Positions 30,235 to 41,525 of a DNA stretch of 64,000 nt are shown here, piece after piece. Position 1 is the first letter of the stretch. Each line of letters begins with the position of its first letter. The position numbers and the translations under genes were made by a program. The notes under the pieces were generated by a model. The model did not search any database. It was not told the origin of the DNA and saw only the letters and a list, made by a program, of their open reading frames with translations. The DNA comes from Phytophthora colocasiae (lineage: Eukaryota > Oomycota > Peronosporomycetes > Peronosporales > Peronosporaceae): the NCBI GenBank assembly GCA_018806915.1, contig JAGKQI010000073.1:806001-870000 (forward strand), read 5' to 3'.

Positions 30235-30789
30235 ATGCAATCCAACGAAAAGAGAGAACGGAGGACAAGGGGCGGTCCAATTTGCCAGAACCAGAGCGGA
30301 ACGAGTGAGAAGTATTCCCTCTGTGAGCTGTATTCAGTCAACAACGCTGTTCAAAGCCGCGACTTCCTATCCGTCGAAGAGCTAGCTCCAATTGTGCACC
30401 ACCTAAACGCGGCTGCCGAGGAGCGGGGATCTGCTTCCCATGGAGACGTCAAGTACGGCGGCTACTCGACTGCTGCGCTGCATGAAGCGCTTCGCACCAA
30501 GGGCTACCAGCTTAGGTATTTGAATAAAACAAGTACTTTTAACTGTAGCGCTAAGAAGTGGTTTAAGAAGATAGCTCTATCTAAGGTTAAACATTTAATC
30601 ATTATTGGTAGAGCCTCTGGCCAGGAAGAGGGCACCTGGCACTGCATTGCTCGTGCTGAAGTGGGCGAAAAGTTCTACTTTATCGACTCAGATGAGTTTG
30701 ACTACAAGCCAAGCACTGAAGCTGGCTTACGTCACTTCTTTGCAGAGGTGTCAGGTATTTACGCGGTTGAAGCGATTAAAGCCTCATAA
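30235..30789 (+). CDS. Josephin-like cysteine peptidase ORF
   Basis: A complete 184-aa frame from ATG 30235 to TAA. SLCELYSVNNAVQ at residues 28-40 matches the spacing of the Josephin catalytic block (SLCxxxxxNNxxQ), making Cys30 the likely nucleophile. FLSVEELAPIVHHLN, then YGGYSTAALHEALRTKGYQL, follow as in Josephin domains. EEGTWHCIARAEV provides the His, and KFYFIDSD the Asp/Asn position. Josephin domains are deubiquitinases of the ataxin-3 type. The frame has no visible signal peptide or transmembrane segment. It lies between a Gypsy gag and a Crypton recombinase gene on the opposite strand. Assignment is by motif only. Confidence 0.55.
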   Translation: MQSNEKRERRTRGGPICQNQSGTSEKYSLCELYSVNNAVQSRDFLSVEELAPIVHHLNAAAEERGSASHGDVKYGGYSTAALHEALRTKGYQLRYLNKTSTFNCSAKKWFKKIALSKVKHLIIIGRASGQEEGTWHCIARAEVGEKFYFIDSDEFDYKPSTEAGLRHFFAEVSGIYAVEAIKAS

Positions 30790-31225
30790 TAAACCCTTCT
30801 TTTACCCTACGTTTTATCTATTTTCAACCCTTCAAAATCTTATATATTATAACTTTGTGGAGGATTATTTCCTCACATCAAGTTAACCTCTAGTGACACT
30901 GTCTTTTAGAGAAATCTCTGCAACATGTAGGGCACTAGATCTTAAACTGCCGGTCCGTGTGCTCCGTGACGTTGAATATTGTTGTCCTATCATCGCTAAC
31001 CATAAAAATAATGAATGCTCTGCGTAAAAGAAAATATATTAGACGCTCACAGACGTATCCGTTAACAGATATAGTTGTTGTGCTATGCTATCTGTGCTAC
31101 ACGCGCGAATAACTCTTGGGTTTCGTGTGGAGCTGGATCTGTTATGCCTCCGATAGCAACACGTGCTCGATAAGCGGCGACAAGTGTATCAAGCTTGCCC
31201 TCGCGGTAGAACGAACGGAGTTTCT
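30790..31225. other. Non-coding stretch between Josephin-like ORF and Crypton gene
   Basis: AT-rich 3' flank of two convergent frames. No gene or repeat was recognised. Confidence 0.4.
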
Positions 31226-33155
31226 TCAGCACCGAGGATCCATCCCTACGCTTGATGCCATGGTCGTAAAAAAAAACTTGAAAAGTTGAGCTTCGGCTTC
31301 TGTTCCGTAACGAAGGACTTCATCGCAATATCCTGGCGCTGACGGATCCAGCACAAATCCTTCAGGTAAAAAGAGCTTCATGTAGTTCACAGTCTGCTTG
31401 TAAGCTGATTTTTTTTGGCGATCGCCACACACATCCCACATGCGTGGAGTCTTCTCGTACCACTCAAACCACATTGCGACAGGGCTCTTAGGTAGCGCTT
31501 TTGTTCCACAACTCTTCGCATTGTGGCTGTCGCTACGTCCAACTGCCGATGCTTCTGCAGCTGGCTCTAAAGACGGTGCTGGGCTCTGGTTGACATCTTG
31601 ACATGCGCTTTGCTTGGTTTCCAGTAGTCTTACACGTTCTGTCAAAGCTTTGTTCATTGACACCAGCTCACTGATGATACAGTTCTGGTGGTTTATGAGC
31701 TTGACCTCCCTCGAAAACTTCTCTTCGGTTTCTTCAGCAGCCTCTAGTTCTTTTCCGTTGTCTTAATCTGCAATTCGGAATTCCACGCCAACACTTGAGA
31801 TCTTGATTGCCCTAGTGTCATCAAACACTCCCTCATTCTTGTTGCGTAGAGACACATTGGGTAGCGCTCAAGTACTTCTGGAAAGTGTTGAATCAACGAG
31901 GCAACGAGAACTTCAGCTACACGCCCATTCAGCCTTTTCTCGTTGTCTCGGATACAAACGCTTGACTGAAACAGGAGATTGCCAAGTTCCAACGCTAGCT
32001 GGTGACTTGTAGAGTCAAACCACGACAGAGTTGGTACCGGTGGCTTTTTGCTTGAGTCCCACCCACTGAGAACCCTTGACACCTTCTGGTCTTCACTTGT
32101 TGTGTTGAACACGTACGCGAATGCCTTGTTGGTTGCCGTCATATTCCACGAGCCACGATCAAAGATCCATTGCGCACTTAACAGTGGATCACTATTTGCA
32201 TGCTGAGCTCCTCCTTGCCGAAATGAATGAGATGTCAAACATGCAGTTGGCTTGGCTTTTGCTTGGGCTTCAGATGCACACTTGACCAGTCGGTTGACGT
32301 ACGCGTGTATCTTCATGTTATCTTCCGTCTGCTTGCGCTTTTTCTGCGGTGGTTCACTTGCGTACTCGACGTCATCGCATGTAGCTAGTGCTTCAGTAAG
32401 CGGAATGTCAATCGGAGCTGTCATATCTTCGTCGCTCCCAGCAGCAAGATGAGGGTGGTCGAGCAATTGTGCGCAGGGACGATCTTGCATAGCTAACGCC
32501 ATCGCGATTGAGTGAAGAGGGCATGTGATGAAGCTGTCCTTGTCAGGGAAAAGCGAAATACCTTGCTCTTCAGCTATCTTCACTCGAATCAACCGCACGA
32601 AAACCACTCCATCGGCACTGACAGACAAGTTTCCTTTCATGACAAAGCTCAGGTCGGAGGCACGGCCGAACGCGTACCACATGAGAGCAAGCAGAGCCGG
32701 ATCTTGGTAGTCCTTAGCGCTTGAGGCGTCTTAGTAGAGTCCATCCATGAGTATGCGCAGATCTTCTTTCGTACATGCAGGTGCCTTCTTGATAATCCCT
32801 CCCTCTACACGCTTGATGCAATGCCGCTTGAGAGTCTGGGCCATCTTCAGCAGCTTCTTTTCGATGCTTGCCCTGTATCTTGGGTAGGTATCGAGCGACC
32901 AGTTCTTTACGTGCTGGTAGTAACTCATTACCGGATTCCGTGCTAGCGGCTTCCCCCTCGGCCTTCTACAAAAGCCAAATACACACCGAAGCGATCCATG
33001 AGCTTCACAAATACCGACCCACTGGAGTCACCCACAAGAGAGGCGGCGATGGAGTCCATGGTGACCCTTTCACTGGCGAGGAAGCGGCTGAAGGTGTTGA
33101 TAGCTGTCTTCAGCGCGCTCTGCGAGTTTACTGGTGCGAGGTCTTGGAGGCTCAT
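31226..33155 (-). pseudogene. Crypton-type tyrosine recombinase, broken
   Basis: The frame begins at ATG 33155 (SQSALKTAINTFSRFLASER, a core-binding-like helix). It shifts near 32943 and has an in-frame TAA at about 32731, after RILMDGLY. The catalytic part (32730-31744) has WYAFGRASDLSFV, which supplies an Arg in the box-I position. SHSFRQGGAQHAN supplies the H-x-x-R motif, and KAFAYVFN is a candidate for the nucleophilic Tyr. Another shift near 31744-31700 leads to a short coiled coil and a C-terminal domain (WFEWYEKTPRMW, KQTVNYMKLFLPEGFV) resembling the GCR1_C DNA-binding domain found in Cryptons. A frameshift and a stop make it inactive as read. Confidence 0.65.
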
Positions 33156-33173
33156 ACTGTTTTCAATTCTTCT

Positions 33174-33420
33174 GTCGGCACAATCGAAAATATGTGAATG
33201 ATACGAGCTAAACTAGCGGTCGGTATCGACTCGAAGCATATTTTCCCCCTCGTGCCTACATTATAAGTCGGCACAATGTCGACGTCAGCCATATTTTACC
33301 CTATCCCTTGCGAAATTTATTGGTCAATATCAAATTATCCATGCCACGATTGGTCATTAATCTATCAAGCAGGCTGATCCACTATAGTTAAACGAAGTCA
33401 AAATTCTCTTGTCGGCACCG
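33174..33420. repeat. Three GTCGGCAC(A/C) repeats upstream of the recombinase gene
   Basis: GTCGGCACA starts at 33174 and 33267 and GTCGGCACC at 33411, all in the same orientation, within 260 bases of the recombinase start. They could be binding sites or chance repeats. The surrounding sequence is non-coding. Confidence 0.4.
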
Positions 33421-33714
33421 TGATGATATTCATCCGTATGAACGAACAGCAGTCGGTCGTGGGACGGACTACAAAGTGCTACCAGGTGTAATGGGTATAT
33501 AGACCTATTAAGTGGCGTACACGTGCGCTTACGTGTATGAGGAAGCGTGCAATTAGAATAGACTTCATTTAAGTAAACTTATTTAAATAAGTATAATTAA
33601 ATCAAATATAACTAAATTAATACTGCAAATACCGTAAAAATGAGAACTGTTATTGAATTTGGCATAAGCCAATTATGGACCTCCTAAAACTGTTTGCTAT
33701 CTATTTCTAAAGGG

Positions 33715-33981
33715 TCTGCCAACGTGTGGTTGGCAGAAACGCTGCTCAGTGATTGGTAGAAATACGTTACTTTCTACCAATAATATGCACAAATGTTCAC
33801 GAACCACCCAATAATGTGGTTCGCCCATGTAGTCATTGGTGTGTACAGCACACCAAGGTCTGAGGCCCGTTTCCAACCTCTAACAGTTATCCTAACTGTT
33901 AGAGTTACAAGTGGTACAACCACTTGTACATGTAACCCCGTTACAGGATACGATTTGCATTAACATCGCTCATGAAGCGAT
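33715..33981. repeat. Chain of eight perfect stem-loops (probable LTR-type sequence)
   Basis: Successive perfect inverted repeats: 33715-33737 (9-base stem), 33752-33781 (11), 33800-33823 (8), 33836-33856 (8), 33878-33904 (12, loop TCC), 33906-33928 (10, loop ACA), 33931-33945 (6, loop CCC) and 33965-33981 (6). Stem sequences all differ. Read on the minus strand, the segment starting at 33945 begins TGTAACGGGGTTACA, similar to the start of the probable Gypsy-A LTR near 29983. It may therefore be a solo or truncated LTR. Confidence 0.6.
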
Positions 33982-34310
33982 ATATCTCGCGCAGCACTTG
34001 CATCTTGTCCTCTACAGCCTTTTTAGAACATGTAGACGATGGCACAAGCTTCTTGAACCCCGCGAAAATACGTTTTTTGTACGCAGTCTCCAACCTAGGA
34101 ATTGCTGTTGCAAAGCTACGAATTATTTGGTCTGCTGGAAACGCCTCCGCAGTTCAGGCGCATAGAAACTACTAGAAGCTTCTACAGCCACCCTACATCT
34201 GCTTATTGTACCCACATACTTAAGTAAGTCTACCCCCACACCTAGATACACCCGCGACAACGACGAGGCTTCTCTCCTGGTGCTTCTGGATATTCTGTGG
34301 TAAAACGTCG

Positions 34311-34685
34311 TTGGTTGTGTCGTGGTGGCACGATTCCACTGCTTCCCCGAAGGTTCATCCGTATACCAAACAGCGAAATCACTACGGCCCGAAAGCGCCA
34401 TGGGACTACGACAAGAAAGTTAACATCAAACGGTTGCTTGACAGTCATGGGAATCCGCCCCATCGCTGTTATCTTGTTCAGTGGCAAGGTTGCCCACTCC
34501 AGTTGGGTTGGGTGTGGCGTGAGCCACTCGTAGATGCGGTTCCAGATTTGGTGAACCGGATCGATGCTTGGAAGGCCTCTGGTTCAAAGGAACCAATCAT
34601 GAGCTATTTCGACAATCGTGATATGGCTGACTGTTTATGGATGCCATTCGAGCTGATGTGTATCATCTTGGATGTCACCTCGTGA
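34311..34685 (+). pseudogene. Gypsy chromodomain fragment (unit 1; repeated in every unit)
   Basis: The frame contains KKVNIKRLLDSHGNPPHRCY, LVQWQGCPLQLGWVW and EPLVDAVPDLVNRIDAW. This has the pattern of a chromodomain at the end of a Gypsy pol gene (YLVQWxG...W). Equivalent copies start at 36798, 39292, 41740 (frame-shifted), 44237, 46723 and 49216. The fragment ends at CLWMPFELM, after which units 1-6 switch to inverted sequence at about 34663. Confidence 0.7.
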
Positions 34686-35099
34686 ATGTGGAGATGTGGG
34701 AGGCTTTCGAGAAGACTCGTCCTTCTGATATTCAGTACAGCATAACGCGCGAGGACGTCACGGAGTTCTTCAAGTATCTTCAACGCAAAAGTGTATCTCG
34801 ACTGCGATGAGACTTGCTCGACGGTTCCTACACTAATACTACCCAGATGGACAAGTTCATCAGAGGCTTAGGATCTGGTACGTACTGGGAAAGCGCTGGT
34901 GAAGATGACCTCGACCACTGTTTCGTTGTTGTACTGTCGAAGATACGAGTAATGACCCCCCCCCCCCCCCTCCCACGAGTATCTTGCTTCCTCAACGTCG
35001 TCGTCGCTTCTTTGTCCTGGATGATTCGAAGTCTGCGATAAGGTTCGGCACTAGTGACAGGTTTTCGATCGGTTCCCGTGCGGGCTTCTTCTCACCCAC

Positions 35100-35420
35100 T
35101 TACTCCACAAGGAATTGCGTTTTGATGTTTGTACATGCGCTTCTCAAGAAGTCGCTGCACCAGTTGACCAACAGTGCCGTCCGCCAGGACGACATCATGG
35201 TGACGTAAAAGCGTGTGGAGTCTGTGTATGGCTTCAGCGACCCTGTGTTGGAAACCGGATGTAGCTTGTTCCCCGCTTGAATGGTAAGCTCATACGCGTG
35301 ATTGTGGATCTTCTTCACGACAGAGTATGGACCCTTCCACTTCGGCCCAAGCTGAGAGAAAATTTGCAGAAGAGATAATTTGATGTACATTTTATGTGTA
35401 CACGGTTTGGCAAAACACAA
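35100..35420 (-). pseudogene. Inverted Gypsy integrase C-terminal fragment (unit 1; repeated)
   Basis: The minus strand reads SQLGPKWKGPYSVVKKIHN, HAYELTIQAGNKLHPVSNTG and SLKPYTDSTR, the GPY-type end of a Gypsy integrase, then frame-shifts toward VVLADGTVGQLVQRLLEKR. The same sequence lies in direct orientation at 55249-55490. Other array copies: 37583-37903, 40057-40377, 42526-42853, 45020-45340 and 47511-47801. Confidence 0.8.
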
Positions 35421-35424
35421 CCAC

Positions 35425-35438
35425 TTTTGGCGCCAAAA
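35425..35438. promoter_or_regulatory. Perfect 14-base palindrome TTTTGGCGCCAAAA
   Basis: The sequence equals the consensus palindromic E2F/DP site. It recurs once per unit at 37908, 40382, 42858, 45345 and 47837. Whether it is bound is unknown. Confidence 0.45.
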
Positions 35439-35639
35439 CAGAAGATCGCAATTTTGTGAGTGACTTAGTTTTGAATTTAATGGAAAAACACGCCACTACA
35501 CGGTCCCTTAGCCATCGATTACGCACTTACAAACCCTTTAGCCACCTCAACCTCAGCCACATACTTCCACCACCCCATTCACATCGTGGAGCCCTATCGG
35601 TACCACGTCGAGGACCCCAGTCTTCTCCGTCGCCACTGT

Positions 35640-35991
35640 CATGGTGGCGACGTGTAACCAGGACACCGCCCTCCTCTGGTGCATGGAGGTAGGTCTGATA
35701 GACCGGCAGAAATTGTGCCCCACGTGCGGAAGCAACATGAAGCCGTCCTGTGCAACTAAGCGTTAAAGGTGCTCCTGACGGGTACTGCACACGAACCGAA
35801 AGGAGGTGTCGCGCGGCATGCTTACCAGCTCGTTCTTTAGCGACTCAAAGCTTAAGTTGCACCATTCTGTACGCCTGCTCCTCGCATGGTGCATGCAGCT
35901 ACCTCAAGCCACTACCATGGAGATGGCTGAGGTGATTGAGCGCACTGTAAGGGACTGGTACATGTTTTGCCGCTCTACATGTTCAAAGTAG
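35640..35991 (+). pseudogene. Merlin transposase N-terminal fragment (unit 1; repeated)
   Basis: The frame ATCNQDTALLWCMEVGLIDR with QKLCPTCGSNMKPSC is the zinc ribbon seen in Merlin-1 (ALQWCYKVGIL...CPKCGDAM). After a stop and a frameshift, RKEVSRGMLTSSFF is followed by SKLKLHHSVRLLLAWCMQLP and MEMAEVIERTVRDWYMFCRS, the helix-turn-helix of this family. No DDE core follows except perhaps DHIKSMRGVIRDRLDNKY after a GT...ACAG interval. Other copies of the HTH frame: 38292, 40766, 43241, 45730 and 48221. Confidence 0.65.
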
Positions 35992-36569
35992 CTAGGTAAT
36001 GTTGCCTATAAGTTGTGTGAAAGTTGCTTATGTTGTACTAAGTTATTTTATGTTGCGTTACATTACAGACCACATCAAGAGTATGCGCGGTGTGATCAGG
36101 GATCGCCTCGACAACAAGTACATGTGGCGCTCCTGCGTAGGCTTCAGCAGGTGACTACATGGCCGGTCTAGTTGTAGCCATCCTATGAAACGAATAACTG
36201 ACGGTAATACATTACCAGGTAATTTCTAAGTTCCTGAATCTAGTCGAATTTAGAACTTTCTAAACAGTGAGGGTGTCCAGCAAACGCTTGGAATCTGAAA
36301 CCTGGAGTTACTTTTTAGTGACTTCCAGGTTCCAGGTGGAAATCGTGTTTTTTTAGATGATGACTCACCGCCTCAGTCTCGCCGTCATCACATCCTTTTA
36401 TGCCCTTATTTAGTGACTACAATTGTACAGACAAAGACACAAATCAGTTCAGCTCTCCACACACAAAAAAATGTGACACAAAACCTCGAGCTCGTAGAGA
36501 TCTATATTTTGATGGGTTATTATTCAAAATGTGCAAAACATGGACTTGTTTTTAGTAGATTAAACAATT

Positions 36570-39052
36570 GCAGTCTCCAACCTAGGAATTGCTGTTGTAA
36601 AGCTACGAATTATTTGGTCTGCTGGAAACGCCTCCGCAGTTCAGGCGCATAGAAACTACTAGAAGCTTCTACAGCCACCCTACATCTGCTTATTGTACCC
36701 ACATACTTAAGTAAGTCTACCCCCACACCTAGATACACCCGCGACAACGACGAGGCTTCTCTCCTGGTGCTTCTGGATATTCTGTGGTAAAACGTCGTTG
36801 GTTGTGTCGTGGTGGCACGGTTCCACTGCTTCCCCGAAGGTTCATCCGTATACCAAACAGCGAAATCACTACGGCCCGAAAGCGCCATGGGACTACGACA
36901 AGAAAGTTAACATCAAACGGTTGCTTGACAGTCATGGGAATCCGCCCCATCGCTGTTATCTTGTTCAGTGGCAAGGTTGCCCACTCCAGTTGGGTTGGGT
37001 GTGGCGTGAGCCACTCGTAGATGCGGTTCCAGATTTGGTGAACCGGATCGATGCTTGGAAGGCCTCTGGTTCAAAGGAACCAATCATGAGCTATTTCGAC
37101 AATCGTGATATGGCTGACTGTTTATGGATGCCATTCGAGCTGATGTGTATCATCTTGGATGTCACCTCGTGAATGTGGAGATGTGGGAGGCTTTCGAGAA
37201 GACTCGTCCTTCTGATATTCAGTACAGCATAACGCGCGAGGACGTCACGGAGTTCTTCAAGTATCTTCAACGCAAAGTGTATCTCGACTGCGATGAGACT
37301 TGCTCGACGGTTCCTACACTAATACTACCCAGATGGACAAGTTCATCAGAGGCTTAGGATCTGGTACGTACTGGCAAGCGCTGGTGAAGATGACCTCGAC
37401 CACTGTTTCGGTGTTGTACTGTCGAAGATACGAATAATGACCCCCCCCCCCCCTCCCACGAGTATCTTGCTTCCTCAACGTCGTCGTCGCTTCTTTGTCC
37501 TGGATGATTCGAAGTCTGCGATAAGGTTCGGCACTAGTGACAGGTTTTCGATCGGTTCCCGTGCGGGCTTCTTCTCACCCACTTACTCCACAAGGAATTG
37601 CGTTTTGATGTTTGTACATGCGCTTCTCAAGAAGTCGCTGCACCAGTTGACCAACAGTGCCGTCCGCCAGGACGACATCATGGTGACGTAAAAGCGTGTG
37701 GAGTCTGTGTATGGCTTCAGCGACCCTGTGTTGGAAACCGGATGTAGCTTGTTCCCCGCTTGAATGGTAAGCTCATACGCGTGATTGTGGATCTTCTTCA
37801 CGACAGAGTATGGACCCTTCCACTTCGGCCCAAGCTGAGAGAAAATTTGCAGAAGAGATAATTTGATGTACATTTTATGTGTACACGGTTTGGCAAAACA
37901 CAACCACTTTTGGCGCCAAAACAGAAGATCGCAATTTTGTGAGTGACTTAGTTTTGAATTTAATGGAAAAACACGCCACTACACGGTCCCTTAGCCATCG
38001 ATTACGCACTTACAAACCCTTTAGCCACCTCAACCTCAGCCACATACTTCCACCACCCCATTCACATCGTGGAGCCCCTATCGGTACCACGTCGAGGACC
38101 CCAGCCTCTTCTCCGTCGCCACCGTCATGGTGGCGACGTGTAACCAGGACACCGCCCTCCTCTGGTGCATGGAGGTAGGTCTGATAGACCGGCAGAAATT
38201 GTGCCCCACGTGCGGAAGCAACATGAAGCCGTCCTGTGCAACTAAGCGTTAAAGGTGCTCCCGACGGGTACTGCACACGAACCGAAAGGAGGTGTCGCGC
38301 GGCATGCTTACCAGCTCGTTCTTTAGCGACTCAAAGCTTAAGTTGCACCATTCTGTACGCCTGCTCCTCGCATGGTGCATGCAGCTACCTCAAGCCACTA
38401 CCATGGATATGGCTGAGGTGATTGAGCGCACTGTAAGGGACTGGTACATGTTTTGCCGCTCTACATGTTCAAAGTAGCTAGGTAATGTTGCCTATAAGTT
38501 GTGTGAAAGTTGCTTATGTTGTACTAAGTTATTTTATGTTGCGTTACATTACAGACCACATCAAGAGTATGCGCGGTGTGATCAGGGATCGCCTCGACAA
38601 CAAGTACATGTGGCGCTCCCTGCGTAGGCTTCAGCAGGTGACTACATGGCCGGTCTAGTTGTAGCCATCCTATGAAACGAATAACTGACGGTAATACATT
38701 ACCAGGTAATTTCTAAGTTCCTGAATCTAGTCGAATTTAGAACTTTCTAAACAGTGAGGGTGTCCAGCAAACGCTTGGAATCTGAAACCTGGAGTTACTT
38801 TTAGTGACTTCCAGGTTCCAGGTGGAAATCGTGTTTTTAGATGATGACTCACCGCCTCAGTCTCGCCGTCATCACATCCTTTTTATGCCCTTATTTAGTG
38901 ACTACAATTGTACAGACAAAGACACAAATCAGTTCAGCTCTCCACACACAAAAATGTGACACAAAACCTCGAGCTCGTAGAGATCTATATTTTGATGGGT
39001 TATTATTCAAAATGTGCAAAACATGGACTTGTTTTTAGTAGATTAAACAATT
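36570..39052 (+). repeat. Array unit 2
   Basis: The poly-C tract has 13 C. It has ATGGATATGG where the other units have ATGGAGATGG in the Merlin part. Confidence 0.9.
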
Positions 39053-41525
39053 GCAGTCTCCAACCTAGGAATTGCTGTTGTAAAGCTACGAATTATTTGG
39101 TCTGCTGGAAACGCCTCCGCAGTTCAGGCGCATAGAAACTACTAGAAGCTTCTACAGCCACCCTACATCTGCTTATTGTACCCACATACTTAAGTAAGTC
39201 TACCCCCACACCTAGATACACCCGCGACAACGACGAGGCTTCTCTCCTGGTGCTTCTGGATATTCTGTGGTAAAACGTCGTTGGTTGTGTCGTGGTGGCA
39301 CGGTTCCACTGCTTCCCGAAGGTTCATCCGTATACCAAACAGCGAAATCACTACGGCCCGAAAGCGCCATGGGACTACGACAAGAAAGTTAACATCAAAC
39401 GGTTGCTTGACAGTCATGGGAATCCGCCCCATCGCTGTTATCTTGTTCAGTGGCAAGGTTGCCCACTCCAGTTGGGTTGGGTGTGGCGTGAGCCACTCGT
39501 AGATGCGGTTCCAGATTTGGTGAACCGGATCGATGCTTGAAGGCCTCTGGTTCAAAGGAACCAATCATGAGCTATTTCGACAATCGTGATATGGCTGACT
39601 GTTTATGGATGCCATTCGAGCTGATGTGTATCATCTTGGATGTCACCTCGTGAATGTGGAGATGTGGGAGGCTTTCGAGAAGACTCGTCCTTCTGATATT
39701 CAGTACAGCATAACGCGCGAGGACGTCACGGAGTTCTTCAAGTATCTTCAACGCAAAAGTGTATCTCGACTGCGATGAGACTTGCTCGACGGTTCCTACA
39801 CTAATACTACCCAGATGGACAAGTTCATCAGAGGCTTAGGATCTGGTACGTACTGGCAAGCGCTGGTGAAGATGACCTCGACCACTGTTTCGGTGTTGTA
39901 CTGTCGAAGATCCGACTAATGACCCCCTCCCACGAGTATCTTGCTTCCTCAACGTCGTCGTCGCTTCTTTGTCCTGGATGATTCGAAGTCTGCGATAAGG
40001 TTCGGCACTAGTGACAGGTTTTCGATCGGTTCCCGTGCGGGCTTCTTCTCACCCACTTACTCCACAAGGAATTGCGTTTTGATGTTTGTACATGCGCTTC
40101 TCAAGAAGTCGCTGCACCAGTTGACCAACAGTGCCGTCCGCCAGGACGACATCATGGTGACGTAAAAGCGTGTGGAGTCTGTGTATGGCTTCAGCGACCC
40201 TGTGTTGGAAACCGGATGTAGCTTGTTCCCCGCTTGAATGGTAAGCTCATACGCGTGATTGTGGATCTTCTTCACGACAGAGTATGGACCCTTCCACTTC
40301 GGCCCAAGCTGAGAGAAAATTTGCAGAAGAGATAATTTGATGTACATTTTATGTGTACACGGTTTGGCAAAACACAACCACTTTTGGCGCCAAAACAGAA
40401 GATCGCAATTTTGTGAGTGACTTAGTTTTGAATTTAATGGAAAAACACGCCACTACACGGTCCCTTAGCCATCGATTACGCACTTACAAACCCTTTAGCC
40501 ACCTCAACCTCAGCCACATACTTCCACCACCCCATTCACATCGTGGAGCCCCTATCGGTACCACGTCGAGGACCCCAGCCTCTTCTCCGTCGCCACTGTC
40601 ATGGTGGCGACGTGTAACCAGGACACCGCCCTCCTCTGGTGCATGGAGGTAGGTCTGATAGACCGGCAGAAATTGTGCCCCACGTGCGGAAGCAACATGA
40701 AGCCGTCCTGTGCAACTAAGCGTTAAAGGTGCTCCCGACGGGTACTGCACACGAACCGAAAGGAGGTGTCGCGCGGCATGCTTACCAGCTCGTTCTTTAG
40801 CGACTCAAAGCTTAAGTTGCACCATTCTGTACGCCTGCTCCTCGCATGGTGCATGCAGCTACCTCAAGCCACTACCATGGAGATGGCTGAGGTGATTGAG
40901 CGCACTGTAAGGGACTGGTACATGTTTTGCCGCTCTACATGTTCAAAGTAGCTAGGTAATGTTGCCTATAAGTTGTGTGAAAGTTGCTTATGTTGTACTA
41001 AGTTATTTTATGTTGCGTTACATTACAGACCACATCAAGAGTATGCGCGGTGTGATCAGGGATCGCCTCGACAACAAGTACATGTGGCGCTCCTGCGTAG
41101 GCTTCAGCAGGTGACTACATGGCCGGTCTAGTTGTAGCCATCCTATGAAACGAATAACTGACGGTAATACATTACCAGGTAATTTCTAAGTTCCTGAATC
41201 TAGTCGAATTTAGAACTTTCTAAACAGTGAGGGTGTCCAGCAAACGTTGGAATCTGAAACCTGGAGTTACTTTTAGTGACTTCCAGGTTCCAGGTGGAAA
41301 TCGTGTTTTTAGATGATGACTCACCGCCTCAGTCTCGCCGTCATCACATCCTTTTATGCCCTTATTTAGTGACTACAATTGTACAGACAAAGACACAAAT
41401 CAGTTCAGCTCTCCACACACAAAAAAATGTGACACAAAACCTCGAGCTCGTAGAGATCTATATTTTGATGGGTTATTATTCAAAATGTGCAAAACATGGA
41501 CTTGTTTTTAGTAGATTAAACAATT
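39053..41525 (+). repeat. Array unit 3
   Basis: The poly-C tract is reduced to 5 C. One base is missing in GATGCTTGAAGG (others GATGCTTGGAAGG), which breaks the chromodomain frame. Confidence 0.9.

Larger units (their letters stand above)
34083..36569 (+). repeat. Array unit 1
   Basis: The poly-C tract has 15 C. It shares CGAGTAATGAC, GTACTGGGAAAGCG and TTTCGTTGTTG with the inverted single copy at 55.25-55.9 kb, whereas the other units carry CGAATAATGAC (unit 3 CCGACTAATGAC), GTACTGGCAAGCG and TTTCGGTGTTG. It is therefore closest to the source. Confidence 0.9.

Noticed and set aside
33715..33981. Hairpin chain as a CRISPR array or tRNA cluster
   Set aside because: Stem sequences all differ, there are no repeated direct units with spacers, and no cloverleaf or anticodon arm fits.
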